Positions 8,319 through 19,300 of a stretch of DNA of 64,000 nt are shown one piece after another. This DNA is from Platanthera guangdongensis (taxonomy: Eukaryota > Streptophyta > Magnoliopsida > Asparagales > Orchidaceae). The DNA is taken from contig CM077153.1 of NCBI GenBank assembly GCA_039583875.1, positions 115,874,568 to 115,938,567 on the forward strand, in the 5' to 3' direction. Position numbers and translations under genes: made by a program. The notes under the pieces are model-generated. The model saw nothing but the letters and a program-made list of their open reading frames with translations. It had not been told where the DNA came from and ran no database searches. The number at the start of each line of letters is the position of its first letter. Position 1 is the stretch's first letter.

Positions 8319-11300
8319 GGCCCAGAACCGTCGCTTTGCGGTGACACCTTCGCACCCGGGAAGGTCATCACTACAAAACGCCGATCCTGCCGGCCAAATC
8401 GATCGCAGAAAAGTAGCAAAACAAAGTAAAGCAAGTCCACAGAAATCACATATGTATGTAAATAATCTCCACGAAGGGAGTGTCCACAGATATACAAAAT
8501 ACTAAAATCAAGGGCTCATGCCCAGTACATCATGTCATCACTACAAATCTCTCAACGCGGAAGCAAACTAATATAACTACTAGTAGCGATCAGGACTCAC
8601 AGTACTTGCCGTCTGAACTCCGGAACTAGACTGTCCGATCTCCAAGCGTGCCGACCTCTGGGGCTGCTCCTCCATGCTGGGCTCCACGGTCCCCTAAAAT
8701 GATGTGGTTCGAAAACCGTTAGTCTAAAACACTAAGTCCTATCATCCTCCGCCCCTTCCCCCATGGCCCCTAGGCACCGAGCGGAGAGGAAGAAAGGGGA
8801 GGACTTGAAGGTGGAGAGTAAGCAAGAATCAGATGGCAGCGGACCTATACTAGCAATTTTTATAGTACATGTGGCAGTAAAGCATAGTATGAAAAATAAC
8901 CTTAACTTATACGGAACGTATAAGAAAGGGATCTTTTACAGGGCTCCCATCGTATAAAAAGTCTCATACCAATTTATACGTTGGGGTGTCGGTTAATAAC
9001 AACATTATATATATAAAGAATTTAACCTTTAATTTATAAACTTGCCCACACAAGTTTATAGACTAAGGGGTCGTTTTGCAGATCCTAATGTATAAGCGTC
9101 CTATTCCACTTATACTTTAGGTGTCAGGGTTAAATGAATCGATTATGCTATGACATGCAAGTGGGTATGATGGAACAGGCAAGTGCAACACACACACCCG
9201 ACTCTGTGTACACAGACCTTTAGTTCCCCCTTTCTGGAGCCGTAACCTCCCAGGATACCTCCGTAGTGGCAGACGGAAACGGTGGGTTGGGCCTCGCCCA
9301 CCTCCAAACCAGTAAAGCACTACCGGTCAGACCTATCGTATGCCTCAACGCTCGGTGCACGAAGCGGACTCCTGCGTACTCTTGCCGGCTGGCGCACCAG
9401 ACTTCTGTTGGCGAAGTGCTAACCACACTTGCCAAGTCAGCGTATTGGCGTCGGTGCATCGACCCTCCAATACCGAAGACCCACCACCTTAATTTTCTTT
9501 CCTTTTATGCACATGCAAATTTAACGTATCCAAAAAAACCGAGCCGAAGCTCCCCGGACCAAAATGTCTGTCTCAAACAATCGAGCCGAAGCTCCCCGGA
9601 CCCAAACGTCCGTATCTTAACCATCCAAGCCGAACCTTCCAACTATCTTCCAGTGCTATCTGTGTTCGTGAAATGTGCAACCCTAATTACTAAGTTACTC
9701 TTTTCAGCTTGTTAATACAGTTTACGTTAACCCAGAACTGCCCCCGGTATTCCCTGTGAACGGCTCTCACGGGGCACTAGGAACTATGTTGGGATTACGC
9801 CCAGCGTTCCCTTTCGCAAGGTGCTTATTATTATTATTGGTTGATTCCCTTACCCATTACCTTCTCATGTTACAATAGGCTACTCCTAGGGTGATTTGAC
9901 TCTACCTCACCTCGGGGAAGACGATCTTTCGTCGATCCCATGCACCGCCTAACTCTAGCCAATCCATCCCTCTACTCCTCCTACTACCAATAATGAACTT
10001 ATTATTTTTTTTATCCATCCAAACCGGCATACCACTAATCCCAAGACATGCATCCAATTATACTCCAACATGATTTCTGCAGTTTTTACTATATGCAGAC
10101 CACTTAAGCTATATGACTCGTAAAATGGGAGGTACATCAAATAATCATCCAGTACCCCTATGATAATTATTAGAGGGCTATAATGACATTTTTAGCATAA
10201 ATCCAGAAATTGATAATTTTCCTAATTTGTCTGATAATTTATTTATTTATTCTAGTATCCAAAAAGCCGAAATTTGAACATGAAGTACCAATTTCAGACA
10301 AGATAATAATCCACTAAATTTATGTTAATTATAAAATGAATAATCAACTCTAAAGCATAAGTCTTCCAATTTTTTCAGCAATGTTTAAGCCCTTAATTTT
10401 AATTTCAAATATATCTCATAATAAGTCATTTTAAAAGATTCTACAGCAATAATACTCCAAAAATTCCGAGACAATTCAAGGATGGTTATGATGGCATATA
10501 AATACTCTAGATCAAGTTTCATAATTTATCATTTAATAATAAGGCTATACTTGATTTTCTCATGAAATTCCAAGTTTATGGGTTAATGAACAAAGTATAT
10601 TAATTATCCATCAAAAATTTCCAAATAAATTCCCACATGATAATGATGAACTAGGAACACTATGTATCAAGTTTCATAATTGTTCAACAAGTATTGATCT
10701 CTTGTAAGAATTATTTAGTATGTAACCAAAGTAATGCACTTGTGAAGTAGATGCCCTAATTATGTATCCAAAAATTCGATTAAAAAAACATATATGATCA
10801 ATATGGTCTAAAACTACCTCTGCCAAATTTTCATGACCTTTCAATGGGCAGTGAGATCACAATAGTCAAATTATTAATTAGAGCAATCCTATTGGTTACA
10901 AATGAAGTGCTACAAATATTGATCAAAAATTTCCAAATAAATTACCAGAGGCTCAATATATCCTTATTCCCACACTACCCAAATTTTATTATATTTCAAG
11001 GAGTTTAGCAAACCTAAACTAGCACTAGAAGTTTTATGACCTAAGCTAGGGTTTGGGTTTTGTGGGCCCTACCATTATCAAAATTCTTTAAGATTTTTAC
11101 CAGATGGTTTTATATACCCTAGGAACATTCCTACAAAATTTCAAGTTCATCCAAGGTGTTTAGGCCACATGCCCTTCACAAGGCACAAAGGTCCTTCCTT
11201 AGGGTTTGGCCTAGGAACTTAGGGCACATCAATTCCACTCTGCCCCAAATTCCATGGGGAGGTGCTAAATGCCATCCCAATTCAGTGGTCCAAATTTCAG

Positions 11301-12639
11301 TCTCTGTTGAGGTGATTTGGTCACTCAAAATCAAAAGTGCGCCTTTTGACCAAAATACCCTAATTAAGGTAAAGTTAGGGTTGGGTCAATACCTATTCAA
11401 AACACACCCAAATTAGGTAAAACTTTATACAGATACATAACATGAAGCCAGGGACCACTCACCAAAATTTGTAAGTGTTTGGAGATCATTAGACCACCTA
11501 ATTAAATTATCATAGATAAATTAAATAATTTCAAAAACTATGGAAAAAGTGTCCCCAAAAATTCCCATTTTTGGTATACTCGTAGATATGGTCTAGAGTG
11601 ACTCCCTGCCAAAATTTCAACTCATTTGGAGCAAAGATAAAGTGTGGGCACTCAATTGAATGTCTGCATAGCCCTATGTGTAGGCCCCACCAAAAGGGGT
11701 GCCCTGGTCAAACCAAGAACCCAAATTGGTCCAAACTAATTTTAAAATAACCTACACTCAAAGGGCTACAAATCATGTGTTGATCATTTCATCATACCAA
11801 GCCTCTAACTATTTATAATAATTTAAAACATTAAGTGGTAATAATGTGACAGAAATCATTAAAATGAATATTTAAAACCATAGTTTCATAAATCAGATTT
11901 GCACGAATCTTGGCGCGGGTATTGACGGGATCCATTCATCTTCCCCGTTCAGCCAACGGTTCCGATTGATCCCGCCTGGAGCATTTTCCAAACGCCACCG
12001 TCGGCGATCCGGCCGCCTCCCCGGCCGGCCACCGCCACCACCACCTCCGTTGAGGTGGTGGTCGTCGCCAGGCGGCGGCTTGGCCGCCGGAAGCCCTTTT
12101 TCCGGCGATCCTGAGAGGTGAATTTCCATGGAAAAACCATGAAAATTTGAAATTGATTCGGGCTCAATTGAGCCCGAACCTTGAACCTATTGATTGCTAA
12201 GAACTATCCATGAGAGAAGGAGTGGAGGAGGACCTTTCTGGTGGCCTGAATCGTTGTCGATCGCCGGGATGCCATTTTTGGTGGTGGAGGTGGTCGGATT
12301 TCTACAACAGTACTATGAACTGCTCTGGCTCCTTCAGTTAAGTGGTGGGACTGATTCCTTGGAGTCAAGTGAGCATTTTAAAATGAAGAGAAGGGGTGTT
12401 AGGTGGCTGGAAGTGCATTTGCCATTATTGGCTCTTGGTCAAGCTTGGCGGCCATGGTAGGTAGGGGGGAAATGATGGCTCCAGCCAGTCAATGGGTAGC
12501 TGGTTGCACTCCTCTGGTCTTAGGGAATTGAATGGGAGGTTGGGGAAGGTTGGGGAAGGTTGGGGAAGGATGAGCCTAAGTCTTCCTCCATTTCTTCTCT
12601 TTCTCTCTCTTCCCTTTGAATCTTTTTCTCTCTCCTATA

Positions 12640-13570
12640 CATCAAGCTGAATTTTGACTCCTACCTAACCCAATGGCAGCCCACATGTTTATTTCACCCC
12701 TCCAAACAAGGTTAGCCCAAGAGAATTGGGCATGAGCTTTAGTTAGCCCATTTGGGCTAGCTTGACCCAAACTTAGGCTAGGGTTGAACTTGGTCAATTT
12801 GGTCTTTGAGCTAGCCCCTAATGGGTCCTTGGTGACCCATTGGACTCCCCTAAGGCCTAGGTAGGGTTGTCTTGGCCCCTTGGAGGTCACTTGACCCTTA
12901 GGTAGGGCACTTGACCATTTTAGGGCTAGAGTTGACTTTGGTCAACTTAGCCTTTTTGATTGGTCCCAATGGGTCCTTGGTGACCCATTGGCCTCTAACT
13001 AGGGTTATGAGGGTATGTGTGGGGTCCACTTGGCTAAGGTAACTTCAATTGGCCTTTGTGTATGTCAGTTTGACCCAATGTAGGTTAGGTTGACTCATTT
13101 AGGGTTAGAGTTGACTTTGGTCAACTTAGCCTCTTGGGTGGACCCCAATGGGTCCTAGGTGACCCATTGACCTCACTATAGGGTTAGGTGGGCTTGGGTG
13201 GGGTCCACTTGGCTTGGGGAAGGTCAGTTGACCATATATAGACCAGTTTGACCTATTTAGGGTCAGAGTTGACTTTGGTCAACTTAACCTCTTGGACTGC
13301 CCTTCTTGGGTCCTTAGAGACCCATTGACCCCACTTTAGGTCTAGGAAGTCCATGGTATGGTTAGTGTGGCTTTACTAGGGCTCCTACCCTTAGTTAGGG
13401 CACATTGCCCAATTTAGGCCTAAAGTGGTCCTAGGTCAAATTGGCCACCTGTGGTTGACTCCAATGGACTCTTAAGGCTCTAGTGGACCCTCTAATGGGT
13501 TAGTGATGTTGTGGTGGGGTCATGGAGTCATGGTGAAGCCCTAAGGTCAAACCCTAGGTTGGGTGATGAG
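12640..13570. promoter_or_regulatory. W-box array in the U3 of the El-4 left LTR
   Basis: I count about twenty TTGAC[C/T] cores on either strand in about 930 bp, where chance at equal base use gives about one. Three are the perfect inverted pair AGTTGAC-tttg-GTCAACT (near 12930, 13106 and 13268), recurring with ~160-bp spacing. Between them lie paired aatgggtc...gacccatt inverted repeats. The right LTR repeats this at about 20755-21690. Confidence 0.7.
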
Positions 13571-13730
13571 GTTGTGCCATAGGCAGACCATGGTGATCCT
13601 CATCTTGGCCTTCTATCTCTTGGCCCATTTCTGGCTTCCTAGGGTTTTGTCATGACCTAGTCATGGCCAAAACCACTCTTAGGGGTATAGTTGGAAATGT
13701 GATGTTATAAATTCCAATAAACAAAACAAA

Positions 13731-13748
13731 GATTACGTCCCCGAAATC
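13731..13748 (-). promoter_or_regulatory. El-4: hairpin next to the 3' LTR
   Basis: The sense strand reads GATTTCG-GGGA-CGTAATC, a stem with one mismatch and a GGGA loop, about 20 bases before the 3' LTR. El-9 has the perfect version at 43769-43786. It sits where the gypsy polypurine tract is expected. Confidence 0.55.
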
Positions 13749-13954
13749 AAGGTTAAGTCTACGAGAATTTCTACCGAAGAAAAGAAACTTGTAACATCTC
13801 ATTACGACGCCATGTTTGCTAAATTAGGTTTAAAGGGAAACCTAAATCGATGACCAATTCACCCAATTGGCAAACCAAGATCCCAATAAACAAAAGATTA
13901 GACTCTACTCTTCCTGGAGCAGCCTTACTAGTAAAAAGCAGGAAAACAAATTAA

Positions 13955-15364
13955 ATATCTTAAGGGGTTGTGAGGTATACCTGACTGAATAGCTCTGGGT
14001 ACTTTTGACGCATCAGGTCTTGCAGTTCCCAGGTATGCTCTTCCTAGCTGTGGTTCCTCCACAAGACCTTGACTAAGGGTATCTTCTTGCGGCACAAGAT
14101 CCGTACTCCTTTGTCGTCGATCTGTACCGGCTCTAAGCGGACTGACCGGTCTGAGGCTACCGGTCCATCTGTGGTCGAAATGTGCTGCTCCTGGCGTAAT
14201 AGAGCCCTCCTGAGCGAGGAAATATGGAACACATCATGCAAGGCTTCCAGCTCTGGTGGCAACTCCAGCCTGTAAGCTAGGGTTCTGATCCGCTCCAGGA
14301 TCCTGTAAGGGCCCATATACCTAAGGCTGAGCTTCTTCTTCCGACCACGCACCCGTGAAACTCCATGCATAGGCCGGATCTTCAGAAACACTTGGTCCCC
14401 CACCTGAAACTCTACCTGACGATGCCGGACGTCATAGTACTTAGCCTGTCTGCTTGCGCCTCTAGCATCCTGTCTCTGATCAGCCTCACCTGAGCATCGG
14501 TGTCTTCAACAAAATCCGATCCCAACAACTTCGGATCCTCGTCCTGAATCCAAAAAAGCGGGGTCCTGCATTTCCTTCCATACAAGGCTTCGTAAGGCGC
14601 CATCCTGATGCTGGACTGGTAGCTATTGTTATAGGAGAACTCGACCAAGGGTAAGAGCTTCTCCCACGGTTCCCCGCGGTCCAAAATGCACAGCCTCAAA
14701 AGATCTTACAGCGTCCGATTGGTGCGCTCCGTCTGCCCATCCGTCTGGAGATGGAATGCGGTGCTGAAGGTCAATCCCGTGCCTAAGTAAGCCTGCACGG
14801 ATCTCCACTCCCTGGAAGTGAACCGACCATCCCGATCCGACACGATCGTCTTGGGCACCCCGTGATATCGAACGAACTACTCCACAAATCTCCGCACTAA
14901 TACTCCCACAGAGTCGTCCTTCCTGATCGGAATGAATCTGGCCACCTTCGTCAACCGATCGATGATGACCCAAATTGAGTCGTTTCCCGTCCGTGATTGG
15001 GGAAGTCCATGGATAAAGTCCATCGCGATGTCTTCAAACTTCCACTCCGGTACCGGGAGTGGTTGCAACAATCCCGCGGGGTTTTTGCACTCTGCCTTCA
15101 CTAGCTGGCACGCTTCGCAGTGGGTCACAAACTGAGTGATATCCTATGTGTGAAAACCTCTAATTATATCCTCGAACTTCCACTCTGACTCGGGCAAAGG
15201 CTATAATAGTTTCCCCAAAAATTCTTGCACTTAACCTTCATCGGCCGATAGACCTCACCGTGCGTCACCAAATCCATGACACCCTTCTTCACTCCAGGGA
15301 GAATCACTTTCCGAGATACACCAAACTTCTGGTGATTAAATTTCTCGTCTGTATGGGTAGACAA
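13955..15364 (-). pseudogene. El-4: degenerate integrase with C-terminal chromodomain-like tail
   Basis: Leftward frames carry the integrase zinc end (THCEACQLVKAECKNPAGLL), first catalytic Asp region (IAMDFIHGLPQS), DRLTKVARFIPIR, a shifted second-Asp region, and LLPLVEFSYNNSYQSS. The C-terminal block ends LVKVLWRNHS, a stop, then EEHTWELQDLM, typical of chromodomain-bearing gypsy integrases. Frameshifts occur near 14880 and 14700, and a stop at about 14047. Upstream (15160-15364) is a second, more degenerate copy of the zinc-end/PLPESEWKFEDI region, so two overlapping pieces were joined, probably by recombination. It is closest to the El-9 integrase (44.0-45.0 kb). Confidence 0.85.
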
Positions 15365-16278
15365 CGACTCTATAAATTCTCTACTTCACAATCAGATTCT
15401 TATCCTTATGAAAATGCCAGAGTAGCAACAAATACGATTTACTCCATTCCACTATATTCACGACGCAAAGTTTTCTAGATGAGGTCTATGGGAAACCTAA
15501 GTCAATACTACTTGCCCAATAAACAAAAGATCAGCCCCCAATAAACAAAAGATAAGCCCCCAATAAACAAAAGATAAGCCCCTACCTACCTTGGGCTAAG
15601 TATCTTTGATATTACCATGTTATATCCGTCCTAGTTGGGTGCACAATCCCGAGGGCGTCAACCTTCGACTTGGGGTTCCAACCTGCAACCTGTTGATATA
15701 CTCCATACTTTAAACCCTCTAAGCCACCATTTACGACAACCTTATCTGGGTCAAAATGTTCTCAATCCCCATTAGGTCTCTTCTGAACTTGAATTCCTAT
15801 CCGACCCTCGGTGTTTGTCACAGTGGTTGTCTCCAGGTAATCTTATTACTTGTACGAGGGTTGAGAAAAGGTATCTGCTAATAAATTATTGGCCTCAATT
15901 CTCCAAAAGGCAGACCTACCGGTTTGAGTAATCCTTGATTGGGTCCGTAGGGACACCTGAGTTTACGTCTTAGGTAGTCATTCTTGTGTTAAACCCCTCC
16001 GTTATTCTCTTTGGGTATCTCCTTACTTTAACCAAGTTCATACCCGAGGTCTATTTCAGTCTAGGGCATATTAAAAGTTATCGTGATTAGTCATATCTCC
16101 TAGTGGTTGAGTCTAACTTATTGACTAAAGAATTATAAGATGAGATCTTCGCAGCCTAAAGTGCTCCCTACTGGAGGCAGGGTTTGTCGCAGGCTACAAA
16201 AAAGAATTCCAATTGTTATCTAGCGTACAAATGGAATGAATGGAAGAGATAAAGTGGACTTTTACATGTGATTTCCCC
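15365..16278 (-). other. El-4: non-coding internal/leader stretch
   Basis: No gag, protease or RT frames can be recognised. Around 15515-15585 a short unit, caataaacaaaagat.agcc, is repeated three times, resembling the bases next to the 3' LTR (13713-13733), as if 3'-end sequence had been copied during template switching. The rest shows no recognisable feature. Confidence 0.6.
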
Positions 16279-16328
16279 CATATGGGCACACCACTGCTTC
16301 CGCTGCTTAGTTTGTCCCCAAACTAAAC
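16279..16328 (-). promoter_or_regulatory. El-4: conserved leader hairpin (GGGA loop)
   Basis: The plus strand reads catatgggcacaccactgct, then tccgctgct, then tagtttg-tccc-caaacta (16308-16325). In sense this is a 7-bp stem with a GGGA (GNRA-type) loop. El-9 has the same ~48-base block at 48483-48530 with only a few differences, although the LTRs are mostly unalike. A packaging or dimerisation signal is a reasonable inference. Confidence 0.65.
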
Positions 16329-16380
16329 TCGTGCGGGGGTGACCCAGGGGTTGTGGACTGCTACGTTTCGATCGAGGTTT

Positions 16381-16392
16381 GCTCTGATACCA
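16381..16392 (-). promoter_or_regulatory. El-4 primer binding site (perfect iMet type)
   Basis: The plus strand gctctgatacca is TGGTATCAGAGC in sense, two bases inside the right LTR. This fixes the element's orientation and shows the right LTR is the 5' LTR. Confidence 0.95.
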
Positions 16393-16394
16393 CT

Positions 16395-19300
16395 TGTAAG
16401 ACCCCCTTTTTTTCTTTTTAAAACACCGGGGTCTTAGGCCAAGAACCGTCGCTTTGCAGTGACACCTTCGCACCCGGGAAGGTCATCACTACAAAATGTC
16501 GATCCTGCCGGCCAAATCGATCGCAAAAAAGTAGCAAAACATAGTAAAGCAAGTCCACAGAAATCACATATGTATGTAAATAATCTCCACGAAGGGAGTG
16601 TCCACAGATATACAAAATACTAAAATCAAGGGCTCATGCCCAGTACATCATGTCCTCACTACAAATCTCTCAACGCGGAAGCAAACTAATATAACTACTA
16701 GTAGCGATCATGACTCACAGTCCTTGCCGTCTGAACTCCGGAACTAGACTGTCCGATCTTCAAGCGTGCCGACCTCTGGGGCTACTCCTCCATGCTGGGC
16801 TCCACGGTCCCCTAAAATGATGTGGTTCGAAAACCGTTAGTCTAAAACATTAAGTTCTATCATCCTCCGCCCCTTCCCCCATGGCCCCTAGGCACCGAGC
16901 GGAGAGGAAGAAAGGGGAGGACTTGAAGGTGGAGAGTAAACAAGAATCAGATGGCAGCGGACCTATACTAGCAATTTTTATAGTACATGTGGCAGTAAAG
17001 CATAGTATGAAAAATAACATTAACTTATACGGAACGTATAAGCAAGGGATCTTTTACAGGGCTCCCATCGTACAAAAAGTCTCATACCAATTTATACGTT
17101 GGGGTGTCAGTTAATAACAGCATTATATATATACAGAATTTAACCTTTAATTTATAAACTTGCCCACACAAGTTTATAGACTAAGGGGTCGTTTTGCAGG
17201 TCCTAATGTATAAGCGTCCCATTCCACTTATACTTTAGGTATCAGGGTTAAATGAATCGATTATGCTATGACATGCAAGTGGGTATGATGGAACAGGTAA
17301 GTGCAACACACACACCCGACTCTGTGCACACAGACCTTTAGTTCCCCCTTTCTGGAGCCGTAACCTCCCAGGATACCTCCATAGTGGCAGACGGAAGCGG
17401 TGGGTTGGGCCTCGCCCACCTCTAAACCAGTAAAGCACTACCGGTCAGACATATCGTATGCCTCAACGCTTGGTGCACGAAGCAGACTCCTGCGTACTCT
17501 TGTCGGCTGGCGCACCGGACTTCTGTTGGCGAAGTGTTAACCACACTTGCCGAGTCAGCGTATTGGCGTCGGTGCATCGACCCTCCAATACCGAAGACTC
17601 ACCACCTTAATTTCCTTTCCTTTTATGCACATGCAAATTTAACGTATCCAAAAAAAACCGAGCCGAAGCTCCCCGGATCAAAATGTCCGTCTCAAACAAT
17701 CGAGCCGAAGCTCCCCGGACCCAAACGTCCGTCTCTTAACCATCCAAGCCGAAGCTTCCAACTATCTTCCAGTGCTATCTGTGTTCGTGAAATGTGCAAC
17801 CCTAATTACTAAGTTACTCTTTTCAGCTTGTCAATACAGTTTACGTTAACCCAGAACTGCCCCCGGTATTCCCTGTGAAGGGCTCTCAAGGGGCACTAGG
17901 AACTATGTTGGGATTACGCCCAACGTTCTCTTTCGCATGTTGCTTATTATTATTGGTTGATTCCCTTACCAATTACCTTCTCATGTTACAATAGGCTAAT
18001 CCTAGGGTGATTTGACACTACCTCACCTCGGGGAAGACGATCTTTCGTCGATCCCAGACACCGCCTAACTCTAGCCAATCCATCCCTCTACTCCTCCTAC
18101 TACCAATAATGAACTTATTATTTTTTTTATCCATCCAAACCGGCATACCACTAATCCCAAGACATGCATCAAATTATACTTCAACATGATTTCTGCAGTT
18201 TTTACTATATGCAGACCACTTAAGCTATATGACTCGTAAAATGGGAGGTACATCAAATAATCATCCAGTACCCCTATGATAATTATTAGAGGGCTATAAT
18301 GACATTTTTAGCATAAATCCAGAAATTCATAATTTTCCTAATTTGTCTGATAATTTATTTATTTATTCTAGTATCCAAAAAGCCGAAGTTTGAACATGAA
18401 GTACCAATTTCAGACAAGATAATAATCCACTAAATTTATGTTAATTACAAAATGAATAATCAACTCTAAAGCCTAAGTCTTCCAATTTTTTCAGCAATGT
18501 TTAAGCCCTTAATGTTAATTTCAAATATATCTCATAATAAGTCATTTTAAAAGATTCTACAGCAATAATACCTCCAAAACTTCAGAGAAAAGTCAAGGAT
18601 GGTTATGATGGCATATAAATACTCTAGATCAAGTTTCATAATTTATCATTTAATAATAAGGCTATAATTGATTTTCTCATGAAATTCCAAGTTTATGGGT
18701 TAATGAACAAAGTATACTAATTATCCATCAAAAATTTCCAAATAAATTCCCATATGATAATGATGAACTAGGAACACTATGTATCAAGTTTCATAATTGT
18801 TCAACAAGTATTGAGCTTTTGTAAGAATTATTTAGTATGTAACCAAAGTAATGCACTTGTGAAGTAGATGCCCTAATTATGTATCCACAAATTCTATTAA
18901 AAAAACATATATGATCAATATGGTCTAAAACTACCTCTGCCAAATTTCTATGACCTTTCAATGGGCAGTGAGATCACAATAGTCAAATTATTAATTAGGG
19001 CAATCCTATTGGTTACAAATGAAGTGCTACAAATATTGATCAAAAATTCTCAAATAAATTACCAGAGGCTCAATATATCCGTATTCCCACACTACCCAAA
19101 TTTTATTATATTTCAAGGAGTTTAGCTAACCTAAACTAGCACTAGAAGTTTTATGACCTAAGCTAGGGTTAGGGTTTTGTGGGACCTACCATTTTCAAAA
19201 TTCTTTAAGATTTTTACCAGATGGTTTTATATACCCTAGGACCATTCCTACAAAATTTCAAGTTCATCCAAGGTGTTTAGGCCACATGCCCTTCACAAGG

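Larger units (their letters stand above)
8276..13709 (-). mobile_element. El-4: 3' LTR (left copy, 5434 bp)
   Basis: Boundaries are tgtaagaccccc at 8276 and gatgttata at 13709 (the right copy ends gatgttaca). It is nearly collinear with 16395-21823 throughout. It has no coding capacity of its own; the short frames in it are unrelated to known proteins. In element sense, U3 is at the high-coordinate end (W-box array 12640-13570) and U5 at the low-coordinate end (terminal hairpin 8278-8318). The region 11900-12180 is GC-rich and the rest is mostly AT-rich. Confidence 0.95.

Noticed and set aside
11156..12890. Frames repeated in both El-4 LTRs (for example 11156-11416 and 19273-19533)
   Set aside because: Their presence in both copies reflects LTR identity, not selection; the products resemble nothing known and are low-complexity where GC-rich.
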